From: Bradyrhizobium rifense
Lineage (GTDB): Bacteria > Pseudomonadota > Alphaproteobacteria > Rhizobiales > Xanthobacteraceae
Assembly (NCBI RefSeq): GCF_008123425.1
Contig: NZ_VSSS01000011.1
Span: 62,001 to 126,000 of the forward strand
Length of the DNA stretch: 64,000 bases
Reading direction: 5' to 3'
The position numbers and the translations under genes were made by a program. Under the pieces are notes generated by a model. That model ran no database searches and had not been told where the DNA came from. It was given only the letters and a program-made list of their open reading frames with translations. Shown here one piece after another: positions 35,994-45,048 of the stretch (the stretch's first letter is position 1; each line of letters begins with the position of its first letter).

Positions 35994-37091
35994 TCACTCG
36001 ATCTGTCCGGTTTCACGTCCGGCCGGCAGCATCGCCGGCTGCTCGACGCGGTTCTCGATCTTGACGCGACGCCCTTCGTCGGCGGAGGTCTGGAATGCCT
36101 CCATCACCTCCAGCACATGGAAGGCGAGCGCGCCGCTGGCACGGTGCGGTCGATTATTCAGGATCGCGGAGGCCATGTCGGCGACGCCGATGGAACGGAA
36201 TTCGCCTTCGACATGACCGTGTGTCAACGGCATCGTCTCCCATTCGCCGCCGGTCTTCGCGACCTGCACCTCGCCGCCGAAGCGGTTCGGATCCGGCACC
36301 AGCATGCTGCCCTTGTCGCCATAGATCTCGATCGGCGCGTGCCGGTGTTTCGGCACATCGAAGCTCATCGCGATCGAGACGACCGCCCCGCTCTCGAATT
36401 CGAGCGTGCCCGCGACGTGGGTCGAAACCTCGACCGGGATCAGGGCACCGTTCATCGGCTGGCTGGTGACCAGACGCTCGGATTTCGGGCGCGCGGTCGA
36501 GCCCATCACGCTCGCCACCGGACCGAGCAGCTGGACGAGATCGGTGATGTAGTACGGGCCCATGTCGAGCATCGGCCCGCCGCCGCGCAAGTAATAGAAT
36601 CCCGGCGCCGGATGCCAACGCTCGTGGCCAGGGCAGCCGAAGAAGGCGCTGCCGGCCACCGGCGTGCCGATCGCGCCGTCGTCGATCAGCTTGCGCGCGG
36701 TCTGGTGGCCGCCGCCGAGAAACGTGTCGGGCGCGCAGCCGACGCGCAGGCCCTTCTGCGCGGCGAGATCCATCACCTTGCGGGCCTCCGCGACGTCGAT
36801 GCCGAGCGGCTTCTCGGAGTGAACGTGCTTGCCGGCGTTCAGCACTGCGAGGCTGACGTCAGTGTGGGCCAGCGGCACAGTGAGATTGATGACGATTTCG
36901 ACGTCGTCGCGCTTGAGCAGTTGGTCGACCCGCATTGCCGGCAGCCCGAAGGCGGCGCCCTGCCGCTCCGCGACATCGCTGCGCATATCGGCCAATGCCC
37001 TCACCTCCATGACCGGAAAGCGCTGCGCTGCCTTGAGGTAAGCGGTGCTGATAACACCGCAGCCGATGATTCCGACGCCGACTTTTCTCAT
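35994..37091 (-). CDS. Gfo/Idh/MocA oxidoreductase, ThuB-like
   Basis: 365 residues. Rossmann motif GVGIIGCGVISTAYLKAAQR, EKP motif HSEKPLGIDVAEA, and a substrate region with GFYYLRGGGPMLDMGPYYI. It sits between the permeases and the ThuA-like gene, the position of thuB in rhizobial trehalose-utilisation operons, where ThuB forms 3-keto-disaccharides. The ATG at 37091 is 22 bp after the MalG-type permease. Confidence 0.88.
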   Translation of the reverse strand: MRKVGVGIIGCGVISTAYLKAAQRFPVMEVRALADMRSDVAERQGAAFGLPAMRVDQLLKRDDVEIVINLTVPLAHTDVSLAVLNAGKHVHSEKPLGIDVAEARKVMDLAAQKGLRVGCAPDTFLGGGHQTARKLIDDGAIGTPVAGSAFFGCPGHERWHPAPGFYYLRGGGPMLDMGPYYITDLVQLLGPVASVMGSTARPKSERLVTSQPMNGALIPVEVSTHVAGTLEFESGAVVSIAMSFDVPKHRHAPIEIYGDKGSMLVPDPNRFGGEVQVAKTGGEWETMPLTHGHVEGEFRSIGVADMASAILNNRPHRASGALAFHVLEVMEAFQTSADEGRRVKIENRVEQPAMLPAGRETGQIE

Positions 37092-37113
37092 TGTGATCTC
37101 CGTGAGGTACCGT

Positions 37114-37962
37114 TCATCCCTTAACCGCGCCTGCAGTGAGGCCGGCGACGATGTGCTTCTGTGCCAGCAGGAACAGAATGATCGTCGGCAGGATGGTGAG
37201 CGTGATGAAGGCCAGGATCAGGTGCCATTCGGACGAATACTCGCCCTGGTAAATCATGATGCCGAGCGGCCATGGATAGAGCGCATCGGTGTTGAGCATC
37301 ACCAGCGGCAGAAGATAGGCGTTCCAGCTGTTGACGAAGGTGATGGTGCCGACGGTCGCCAGGATCGGCCGAGACAGCGGCAGCGTCACGTAGCGGAAGA
37401 ACTTGATGTAGCTGCAGCCATCGACCAGCGCCGCCTCGAGCAGCTCATGGGGAATGTCCCTGAAGAAGCGCCGCAGCAGCAGCACGCTCATGGCGAGGCT
37501 GAAGGCCACCTGCGGCAGCGCGACGCCGAAATAAGTATCGAGCAACCCGAGATCACGCACCTTGATGAACAACGGCAGTACCGCAGTCGCGGCCGGAAAC
37601 AGCAGGCCGAGCGTCAGGTAGCTCAGCAGCATCGATGAGCCGTAGAACTTGACATGCGCGAAGGTGAACGCCGCCATCGAAGCTGTGATCAGGGTCAATA
37701 TCACCGTCAGCGTCGAGATGATCAGCGAGTTGCGCAGGAGCTGCCAGTAACGCGCGGAGAACAAGATGTCGGCGTAATTCTGCCACTCCCAGTGCGTGGG
37801 CCAGCCGAACGGATTCACGCGCAATTCGCCGAGCGATTTGAAGCCGCCAAGCAAGGTCGCAAGCAGCGGCACCAGCACGAAGATGGCAACAACGGCGAGG
37901 AACGCCGTCTTGAACAGCACGGCGGGATCGAACGGCGCGCGGGTGACCTCTGCACTACTCAT
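37114..37962 (-). CDS. sugar ABC permease, MalG type (thu-like operon)
   Basis: 282 residues, six membrane helices (FLAVVAIFVLVPLLATLLGG and others), EAA loop ELLEAALVDGCSYIKFFRYV, and MalG-type ending KHIVAGLTAGAVKG. It overlaps the MalF-type permease by 8 bases. Confidence 0.93.
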   Translation of the reverse strand: MSSAEVTRAPFDPAVLFKTAFLAVVAIFVLVPLLATLLGGFKSLGELRVNPFGWPTHWEWQNYADILFSARYWQLLRNSLIISTLTVILTLITASMAAFTFAHVKFYGSSMLLSYLTLGLLFPAATAVLPLFIKVRDLGLLDTYFGVALPQVAFSLAMSVLLLRRFFRDIPHELLEAALVDGCSYIKFFRYVTLPLSRPILATVGTITFVNSWNAYLLPLVMLNTDALYPWPLGIMIYQGEYSSEWHLILAFITLTILPTIILFLLAQKHIVAGLTAGAVKG

Positions 37963-38896
37963 CGCGCATGAACCATCGCTTGTAGGTGAAGGCGAACGTC
38001 ACGCAGATCACGAACAGGATGACGCCGATGGCGCTGCCATAGCCGACCCGCATGCGCGAGATGCCGTTGTTGTAGAGGAAGCTCACCATGGTGTTGGAGG
38101 AATCCGCTGGCCCCCCGCGCGTCAACGGCATGACGAGATCGAACAGCTGCAGCGAGCCGACGATGGCGAAGAACACTGAGAGCCGGATCGTCGGATAGAG
38201 CAAGGGGATGACGACATGGCGCAAAGCCTGCGAGCGCGTTGCGCCGTCGATCCGCGCAGCCTCGATCAGGCTCTTGTCGAGGCTCTGCAGCGCCGCAATG
38301 AACAGCATCATGTGGAAGCCAAAATACTTCCAGACGATCACGATCAGCACCGCCAGCATCGCCGTGTCGGTCGAGGCCAGCAGATGCGGCGCCTCCGCGC
38401 CGAAGGTACGCCAGATCGAGGCGACCAGGCCGTAGTCGCCATCATAGACGAAAGAGAAGATCAGCCCGGTCGCGATCTCGGCCAGGATATAGGGCATGAA
38501 GAACAGCATGCGTAGCGCCACGGCGCCACGAAAGCGCTCGGCGAGCATCAAGGCGAGCGTGAGTGCGAGCGGCAGCTGGACCGCGAGCGAAACCGCAATG
38601 ATCAGCCCATTGTTGCGCAGCGCGAGCCAGAAGGCGCGGGTCTCCAGCACGAAGCGGTAATTATCGAAGCCGATCCAGTTGGTCGGCCTGCCAAAACCGT
38701 TCCAGTTGAAGCCCGAGTACCAGGCCGCCTCGCCGATCGGCAGCACCACGAACAATGTGAACAGCAGCAGTGCCGGCGGCAGGAACAGGATCAGGACGGT
38801 GAAGCGGCCGTCCCAGCTCGGGCCGCGAACCGCGGCCTGCGGCACCGTCTCGCCGGCAACGCCCATCGGCGATGCAATCGCCATCCGCCGCGCCAC
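37955..38896 (-). CDS. sugar ABC permease, MalF/UgpA type (thu-like operon)
   Basis: 313 residues from a GTG at 38896; ATG 38884 is an alternative. Membrane helices include LILFLPPALLLFTLFVVLPI, and the EAA loop is SLIEAARIDGATRSQALRHV. It starts 2 bp after the binding-protein stop, so translation is probably coupled. Confidence 0.92.
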   Translation of the reverse strand: MARRMAIASPMGVAGETVPQAAVRGPSWDGRFTVLILFLPPALLLFTLFVVLPIGEAAWYSGFNWNGFGRPTNWIGFDNYRFVLETRAFWLALRNNGLIIAVSLAVQLPLALTLALMLAERFRGAVALRMLFFMPYILAEIATGLIFSFVYDGDYGLVASIWRTFGAEAPHLLASTDTAMLAVLIVIVWKYFGFHMMLFIAALQSLDKSLIEAARIDGATRSQALRHVVIPLLYPTIRLSVFFAIVGSLQLFDLVMPLTRGGPADSSNTMVSFLYNNGISRMRVGYGSAIGVILFVICVTFAFTYKRWFMRDE

Positions 38897-38898
38897 CG

Positions 38899-40158
38899 TC
38901 AGTTACCTTGCTTGAACGCCGCTTGGATCGCTTTGGCTGCGTCCTGCGGGCTCATGCTGCCGCCGGCGATCTCCGCGGTGACGTCGTTGACGACGCGGCC
39001 GACCGAAGGGCCGAGGCTCTGGTCGTAGAAGTTCTGGTGGTAGTTCGACTTGGCGAGATTGGCCGCGATCAGCTTCATGAAGGAATTGTTGAGGCCGGCG
39101 TCCGCGCCCTGCACCACGGGGATGATGTAGTTGCCCGCCGCGAGCCGCGTCTGCACATCCTTGGAGATGAAGTACTTCAGGAAATCGACCGCCTCCTTCG
39201 GCGAGTCTTTCGTGATCAGCCAGCCGGTGATGCCCCCGAGCGTATCCGTTGGCGCGCCTTTGCCGCCTGATACAACCGGGAAATCGAACCAGCAGATCTT
39301 GTCCTCGCTCAATCCGACCTTGTCGGCGGCGAGCGCGCGCTGCAAATTATAAACTGTGCTGATCGCGAGCGTCATCGCGGCCTTGCCGTCACCGAAATAG
39401 CCGACCGCCTGCGGGTTCTTGAAGCCGAGGAAACCGTTCTGGAACGGCTGCAGATCAACGAGTTGCTTGAATAGCTCTCCGGATTTCAGGAAGGTCTCGC
39501 CGGCAAAGCCGCCGTTCTCGCCGCGTAGCGCCGCATCGAAAGCCGCCTTGCCGCCGACGCGCACTGCAAGATGCGTCCAGTAGAAGTGCAACGGCCATTT
39601 GTCGGCGCCGCCGACCACGATCGGCGTCACACCGGCCGCCTTCAACGTCTTCACCGCGGCAAGCAGATCGTCCCAGCTCTTGATCCCGGCGGGATCGACC
39701 TTCGCCTTGGCCATCAGCTCCTTGTTGCAGAGGAAGCCGACCTGCGACAGCGCGATGGGCAGCCCATAGACCCGCCCATTGCTCGTGAACGCAGCGAGCG
39801 CCGCCGGCGTCAGGCTGTCGCTATAGCCCTTCACCTGATCGGTGATGTCGTCGAGGACGCCGGCCTCGATCTGCGTCTTCAGGACGCCGCCGGCCCAGCT
39901 GTAGATGATGTTCGGTCGGTCCTTGGATTGCAGGATGGTCGGCAGCTTGGCCTTGTAGGCCTCGTTCTCGAGGAACTGCATCTCGACCTTGACGCCCGGA
40001 TGCGACGCCTCATAGCTGCGCGCGACTTCCTCCCAGATCTTCACCTGGGCCGGATTGGCCTCGATGTGCAGCCATTTTACCGTGGTGTCGGCTGCGGCTA
40101 CGTTGGCGCCAAACAGGCATGCGGCCGCGGCGAATCCCAGCTTCCCGAGCAGTCTCAT
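38899..40158 (-). CDS. sugar ABC binding protein (thu-like operon)
   Basis: 419 residues from ATG 40158, with GGAGG 5 bases ahead. Signal peptide LGKLGFAAAACLFGANVAAA, then a family-1 solute-binding protein (VKWLHIEANPAQVKIWEEVA, RPNIIYSWAGGVLKTQIEAG, AVGYFGDGKAAMTL, LGGITGWLITKDSPKEAVDF). First gene of a six-gene minus-strand operon. Ligand probably a disaccharide by analogy with ThuE; not shown by the sequence itself. Confidence 0.92.
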   Translation of the reverse strand: MRLLGKLGFAAAACLFGANVAAADTTVKWLHIEANPAQVKIWEEVARSYEASHPGVKVEMQFLENEAYKAKLPTILQSKDRPNIIYSWAGGVLKTQIEAGVLDDITDQVKGYSDSLTPAALAAFTSNGRVYGLPIALSQVGFLCNKELMAKAKVDPAGIKSWDDLLAAVKTLKAAGVTPIVVGGADKWPLHFYWTHLAVRVGGKAAFDAALRGENGGFAGETFLKSGELFKQLVDLQPFQNGFLGFKNPQAVGYFGDGKAAMTLAISTVYNLQRALAADKVGLSEDKICWFDFPVVSGGKGAPTDTLGGITGWLITKDSPKEAVDFLKYFISKDVQTRLAAGNYIIPVVQGADAGLNNSFMKLIAANLAKSNYHQNFYDQSLGPSVGRVVNDVTAEIAGGSMSPQDAAKAIQAAFKQGN

Positions 40159-40211
40159 CACATCCTCCCAATCGGCTCTTATTCATTGGCTGCAATCCTG
40201 CCTTCAATTTT

Positions 40212-40248
40212 TGAGGTACGCAACTTAAAATCTGACCTATGCACCTCA
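40212..40248. promoter_or_regulatory. inverted TGAGGT half-sites in the divergent thu-like/SDR promoter region
   Basis: TGAGGTACGCA (40212-40222) and TGCACCTCA (40240-40248, reverse TGAGGTGCA) face each other with centres ~31 bp apart, three helical turns, in the 164-base space between two divergent starts. This may be a regulator site, but the half-site is short. Confidence 0.3.
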
Positions 40249-40322
40249 TGATAGGAATGGCTAAGGTCCGGAAAAGAGTCGGGCGGCCCATCGCGCGGCC
40301 CGCAACAAACTGGGAGGTGCCC

Positions 40323-41081
40323 ATGGCTGCCATCTATTCCGACCTCGCCGGCAAGGTCGTGCTTGTCACCGGAGGTGCGGCGGGAATTGGCGCTGCGATC
40401 GTGCGGCGCTTCGCGGAGCAAAAATCCAAGGTCGTGTTCTTCGACATCAAGGTCGATGAAGGCCAGCGCCTGGCGCGCGAGCTATCCGATCGAGGACTGG
40501 CTGCGCATTTCCAGCACGTCGACCTGACCGACATCCCCGCGCTGCGCGCCGGCGTGACGGAGGCACGCAAGGCGCACGGCCCGATCAACATCCTGATCAA
40601 CAACGCCGCGCATGACGAACGGCACAAGACCGAGGAGATGACGCCGGAATATTGGGACGACCGCGTCGCGGTAAATCTGAAGCACCAGTTCTTTGCGTCG
40701 CAAGCCGTGCTGCCGGACATGAAGGCTGCGAATGCCGGGGCCATCATCAATTTCGGCTCGGTGTCGTGGATTGCCGGACAAGGCGGCATGGCCGCCTACA
40801 CGGCCAGCAAATCGGGCGTGATCGGCCTGACGCGCTCGCTGGCGCGTGACTACGGCCCCTACAATATCCGCGTGAACGCGATCGCGCCGGGCTGGATCAT
40901 GACCGAGCGCCAGCTCGAGAAATGGATGACGCCGGCGGGCGAGATCGAACTGCAGCAGCGACAGTGCCTGAAGCGCAGGCTGGTGCCGGACGAGGTCGCG
41001 AAATTCACCGTCTTCCTTGCCTCCGACGAGGCCTCCGCCTGTACCTCTCAGAACTATATCGTCGATGGTGGCTGGGTGTGA
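40323..41081 (+). CDS. short-chain dehydrogenase/reductase (sugar-dehydrogenase-like)
   Basis: 252 residues; ATG 40323 with GGGAGG 5 bases ahead. Cofactor motif VLVTGGAAGIGAAIVRRF, NNAA in INILINNAAHDE, catalytic Ser in NFGSVSWIAGQGG and YxxxK in AAYTASKSGVIGL, then NAIAPGWIMTE and a C-terminal YIVDGGW. An acidic residue after the second strand (FFDIKVDEG) favours NAD. Divergent from the thu-like operon, so probably part of the same sugar pathway, for example oxidising the free aldose. Confidence 0.9.
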   Translation: MAAIYSDLAGKVVLVTGGAAGIGAAIVRRFAEQKSKVVFFDIKVDEGQRLARELSDRGLAAHFQHVDLTDIPALRAGVTEARKAHGPINILINNAAHDERHKTEEMTPEYWDDRVAVNLKHQFFASQAVLPDMKAANAGAIINFGSVSWIAGQGGMAAYTASKSGVIGLTRSLARDYGPYNIRVNAIAPGWIMTERQLEKWMTPAGEIELQQRQCLKRRLVPDEVAKFTVFLASDEASACTSQNYIVDGGWV

Positions 41082-41210
41082 TGCTCTGAGGATGGCGGGC
41101 GCACCCGCGCCAGGCTGGAACGCGTTGATGATGAGGCGTGTTGACTTGTCTGGTGGGCGACAATACGCCGTACAACTTTCGCCGTCCCGGCAACGTCAAA
41201 GGTGGCCACT

Positions 41211-41570
41211 ATGATCAAGCGCGTCCTACCGTATGAGGGGTTGCTCCACGAGGTTGTCGAGCATAACGGCGTGCTCTACATCGGCGGGATCGTCCCCGAG
41301 GACACAAGCCTCGATATGGCCGGTCAGGCAAACGACGTACTCGACCAATTGTCGCGCTTGCTGGAAACACTGGGATCTGACCGGTCACATGTCCTGCAAG
41401 TGACGATCTTCGTTACGAAGCTCAGCGAGAAAGCCGCATTCAATACGGCCTGGAAAGCATACTTCGCAGATGCCTCCCTGCCGGCGCGTGCGGTCATCGG
41501 AGCCGCCGACCTCGGCCCCGGCGTCAAGCTCGAGATGACTGCAATTGCGGCTCGTCGAGCTTCGAGCTGA
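41211..41570 (+). CDS. RidA/YjgF-family protein
   Basis: 119 residues from ATG 41211 with AGGTGG ahead. Family signatures: NGVLYIGGIVPEDTSLDMAG, QANDVLDQLSRLLETLGSDR, VTIFVTKLSEKAAFNTAWKA, and LPARAVIGAADLGPGVKLEM carrying the substrate-binding Arg. RidA proteins hydrolyse reactive enamine/imine intermediates. It stands alone after the SDR gene. Confidence 0.9.
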   Translation: MIKRVLPYEGLLHEVVEHNGVLYIGGIVPEDTSLDMAGQANDVLDQLSRLLETLGSDRSHVLQVTIFVTKLSEKAAFNTAWKAYFADASLPARAVIGAADLGPGVKLEMTAIAARRASS

Positions 41571-41703
41571 AGACCGTCGACGGACTCGATTCCAGCACTG
41601 AGTCGTTGCGACACGCAGAAGATACGCCGTCCGGTGCTAGTTCTGCATTTTTCCGCGTGGCTCGGCTTGCGGACAGGGTCCACCTGTGCCGTACGGGTGG
41701 GGG

Positions 41704-41892
41704 TTATTTTGGTGGCTGCAATTCCTGTGATGAAAGCCATTTGTTTGTGCGCAAGGCGTCCGCCTGCAGGGCCTTTCGCCGGGCCCTCTTGAAGAGGGTA
41801 TCGCGCTCCTCACCGGGTGGTAGATTCTCCGCCTCCTCTCGAAGATGCTTGGCTTCTTTGGTAAGGCGAAGGCGGTCGACTAATGACCTCCT
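41704..41892 (-). pseudogene. start-less copy of a small conserved rhizobial protein
   Basis: Reading leftward from 41880, 58 codons give VDRLRLTKEAKHLREEAENL and end with TNKWLSSQELQPPK and TAA (41706-41704). From memory this matches a small basic helical protein common in Bradyrhizobium (...REEA...ARDxLxxKAR...EWLxSPGLQPPK). The frame has no ATG, GTG or TTG before its middle and is closed by TGA at 41895-41893. A good AAGGAGG lies at about 41886-41892, but only in front of a shifted frame. The start therefore appears lost through an indel. Confidence 0.55.
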
Positions 41893-42024
41893 TCACAAGA
41901 CGGCGGTTAGTTCCGGCAGCGGAACACCGTACTTTCCCGGAATCCAGCTTGGCTGTGGAAAACTCTAATCTAATTTTTGCCGGGGCTAGCTTTTCATTCC
42001 GAACAAATTTTCAGACTAACCGGC

Positions 42025-42051
42025 AAGGGGCCGCGCTCGCAGCGGCCCCTT
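42025..42051 (+). terminator. strong intrinsic-terminator-like hairpin
   Basis: AAGGGGCCGC and GCGGCCCCTT pair over 10 bp around the 7-base loop GCTCGCA, followed by TTCGATT. No intact plus-strand gene ends nearby, so it may end an unannotated RNA or a lost gene. Confidence 0.6.
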
Positions 42052-42188
42052 TCGATTCACGAAGTAGCGCGAATAGCCGCCAACTGAGGCGGCCTCCTTC
42101 TCGCTATTCTTTTCAGTCGGTGGCGGCTACTTCCGGCGCCGCCGATCCTGTCGGCTCGCTCGGATTTCACCGCGTATCGTCACTATAA

Positions 42189-42782
42189 GTGCGACGAGTC
42201 GCCAAGGCGAGCGACACCTCGGTCATCGGCGATATTGTCGGCTTCGACATCCTGCCGGGATCGGACGATGTCTATAATTCCAAGACCGGACAGTAGGACA
42301 AGCTCGCGAGCGGTCCGAACCACGCGCCGAGCTGCGCCTATCTCGGTTGGGGCGTCTATGTGATGGCCAGGGTCAATGGCGACGAGAAGAAGCACAAGGC
42401 CGCTTGGAGCGCGGCTGCGCATCTCGGCGGCAAGGATCTGTCGCTGTGGATGGTGATGTATACGTCGGGCTTCCAAGCCCACCGCACCAGCCACTTCCAG
42501 TTCGACGAATGGGTGGCCGCGGGCTATGACCGCAAATACATCACCTCCTACCTCAACTCGCAGCTTGGCTCCTACAATCATCCGAACCGGGCGGTCGAGC
42601 CACGTATCCCCGGCATCTTCCAGTACTACAGCATCGCGGAGGATGAGCTGACGAAGATTTTTGCCGGCAAGGTCGACGCGCAGACCGGCGCGAACAACAT
42701 CGCCGCCGCCTGGGAGAAGCTGACCGACCAGATCGGCCGCGAGCTGCAGATCGCACTCTACAAGGCCTCGCTCGGCGTGTAG
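42189..42782 (+). pseudogene. 3' remnant of a sugar ABC binding-protein gene
   Basis: One frame from 42189 reads VIGDIVGFDILPGSDDVYNS, then GQ and TAG (42294-42296) where a Trp codon would fit. It continues DKLASGPNHAP, LGWGVYVMARVNGDEKKHKA, HFQFDEWVAAGYDRKYITSY, EPRIPGIFQYYSIAEDELTK, ending LYKASLGV and a stop. This is the C-terminal ~195 residues of a ~570-residue family-1 solute-binding protein. The N-terminal two thirds with the signal peptide are missing, and there is an internal stop, so no function is expected. Confidence 0.75.
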
Positions 42783-42889
42783 CTGCACGAGCATCACGAA
42801 GACCCTCGGCTGGCAACGCTCTCGCGGTGCCAGCCGAAAACTTGCCCGGCGGCCGACCGGTCATTCAGGATCGGCAGAGTTCGATTGCC

Positions 42890-44007
42890 ATGCAGAATTC
42901 AGCTCCGGTGACCGACGACCTGCACCACCAGCCCGCGGTAGCACGCGCGCCGGCCAGGCGGAAGACCGCCGGCCGCGCGCTTATCGCGCTGGCGTCGCTC
43001 GGTTTCCTGCTCGTACTCCTCGTTCAGATCCTACAACGGCCGGCGCGACCGCGGCCGGGTTCTCCGATTGGCGACTGATCCTCATCGCCTATCTCATCTG
43101 GTCCGTCGCCTTCGCCATCGCTCAAGTGCTGATCCGCGGCGAGCGCGGCCAGCGCTCGCTGTTCCTGCTGCCGGCAGTGTTCTTCACCATTGCGGTGGTG
43201 ATCTTCCCGACCATCTTCGGGATCTATATCGCTTCGCTCGACTGGAATCTCAGCTCGGTCGAAGGCCCGCGTTTCAGCGGCTTCGACAATCTCGTCGGGA
43301 TGTTCCACGACACCTATTACTGGAACGCGCTGGGCAACATGATCTTCTAAGCGGTCGCAGTCCTCGGCGAGTACGCGATCGCGTTCGGCCTCGCGCTCCC
43401 GCTCAGCGCCGAGATCCGCGCGCGAAAATTCTTTCGCATCGTGTTCCTGCTGCCGATGATGCTGAGCCCCGTCGCCGTGAGCTGGATGACCGGAAAATCG
43501 CTGCTCGAATATCGCTTCGGCCCGGCCGCGACGCTGGCGCGCTATCTCGGCTGGGACAACCCGGCCTTCTTCGCATCTCCTTGGATGGCGCGCTTCACCA
43601 TCCAGGCGATGGATGCCTGGGTCTCCATTCCCTTCATCATGATCATCCTGCTCGCAGGCCTACAGGCGATGCCCAAGGAGGTGCAGGAGGCCGCCACGGT
43701 CGACGGCGCGAACGGCTGGCAATCGTTTTGGCACGTGACCTTTCCGATCATGCTGCCGGTGAGCATCACCGTGCTCATCATCCGCATCATCTTCAAGCTG
43801 AAGTTCGCCGACGTCGTGATCAACGTCACCGCAGGCGGCCCCGGCGGCGCCACCGATACCGTGTCCAGTTTCATCTATCGTGTCTACCGCGACCGCTCGA
43901 ACTTCGGCTACGGCACCGCACTTGCCATGGTCTATCTGCGCCTGATCATCGTGCTGCTGACGCTGATGTTGCGGTTGTCCAAACGATGGACGCAACGGGT
44001 CACCTGA
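42890..44007 (+). pseudogene. MalF-type sugar permease gene with a frameshift and a stop
   Basis: ATG 42890 begins MQNSAPVTDDLHHQPAV and a first helix (ALIALASLGFLLVLLVQIL). Near 43010-43025 the coding frame shifts. The new frame reads FSDWRLILIAYLIWSVAFAI, LFLLPAVFFTIAVVIFPTIF, then TAA at 43348-43350 in place of a Tyr codon. It then continues with FFRIVFLLPMMLSPVAVSWM, EAA loop KEVQEAATVDGANGWQSFWH, and ends RLSKRWTQRVT. All six helices are traceable, so the decay is recent. It lies between the binding-protein remnant and a second broken permease. Confidence 0.8.
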
Positions 44008-44020
44008 AGGAGTTGCACGC

Positions 44021-44939
44021 TTGTCTGTCACGCCCCTGGCATCGCGTCCCGCCCGTAGGGCCCTCGTCGCACCGCGCGCCAAGCGGATGCTGAGTCGCGC
44101 GCTGATCTACGCCGCGCTGCTGCTTTGGACCTTCATCTGCCTGTTCCCGATCTACTGGACCGTCACGACCTCCTTCAAATCCGCGGTCGACGTAACCCAG
44201 GCGCATTTGATCCCTTGGGTAGACTTTCAGCCGGACTGGAAAGGATGGCGCTCGCTCGGACTGTCGCCGGATACGTTGTTCGGAACTCCACTGCGCAGTC
44301 TGCGTTCGTTAACCGCTTCGTCAACAGCATCATCACCTCGGTCGGCGCATCGGCGCTGGCCTTGATCCTCGGCTCGCTCGCCGCCTACGGCCTCAGCCGC
44401 TTTCGCTACAAATTCGCATGGATGCGCAACGACGAAATCCTCTTCTTCTTCATGTCGCAGCTGATCCTGCCGCCGGTCGTGCTCGCCCTGCCCTTCCTCG
44501 TGCTCTACAAGGCGTTGGCGCTCCTTGACACCACATTCGGGCTGATCCTGCTCTACACGCTGACGGTGCTGCCGATCGTCATCTGGATCATGCGCGACCA
44601 GTTCAATGCCATACCGATCGAACTCGATGAAGCCGCCTATGTCGACGGTCTGTCGAACTGTGGCGCGTTCCTGCATCATCCTTCCGCTTGTGGTCCCCGG
44701 CATTGTCGCCGCCGTTATGCTCTCACTGGTCCTGTGCTGGAGTAAATATTTCTTCGCCGCGTTGCTCACCAGCACCGATGCCAAGACATGTGATGGTAGC
44801 AAGCCAGACCGGCTCGCAAGGCATCAACTGGTGGTCGATGGCCGCGCTATCGACGGCCGCGATCGCGCCGCTCGTCGTCGTCGGCATCTTCCTCGAACGC
44901 TATATCGTCAGCGGTCTGACGACGGGTGCCGGGAAGTAG
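44021..44939 (+). pseudogene. MalG-type sugar permease gene with several frameshifts
   Basis: A TTG at 44021 with GAAGGAG upstream begins SVTPLASRPARRALVAPRAK and a helix (ALIYAALLLWTFICLFPIYW). The frame then shifts near 44270 (next frame: ASALALILGSLAAYGLSRF, VIWIMRDQFNAIPIELDEAA). It shifts again near 44665 (ILPLVVPGIVAAVMLSLVLC) and near 44785 (SMAALSTAAIAPLVVVGIFL), ending RYIVSGLTTGAGK. Three frame changes make it a clear pseudogene. No ATPase gene follows. Confidence 0.82.
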
Positions 44940-44987
44940 CGGCGAACCATCGGATGAGATCGAGTACGGCCGGTCGTCGCGCTCCAC

Positions 44988-45003
44988 CTCTCCCAGTGGA
45001 GAG
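44988..45003. repeat. short hairpin CTCTCC/GGAGAG
   Basis: CTCTCC, loop CAGT, GGAGAG. Short palindromes of this CTCTCC/GGAGAG type are widespread between genes in Bradyrhizobium as I recall. It lies between the broken permease and the convergent aldo/keto reductase and may end transcription from either side. Confidence 0.35.
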
Positions 45004-45048
45004 AGGCGAGTTCTAGGCTCGTATCGATTCAACCAAGATTCATCCCCT

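Larger units (their letters stand above)
41571..42188. other. intergenic stretch with a gene remnant and a terminator hairpin
   Basis: 618 bases without an intact gene. It holds the minus-strand remnant at 41704-41892 and the strong hairpin at 42025-42051. The part from about 41940 to 42020 is noticeably richer in A/T than its surroundings and carries no open frame that I trust. Confidence 0.55.

Noticed and set aside
41017..42188. Several short plus-strand frames after the SDR and RidA genes
   Set aside because: No ribosome sites or family matches; one overlaps the minus-strand remnant and the terminator hairpin.
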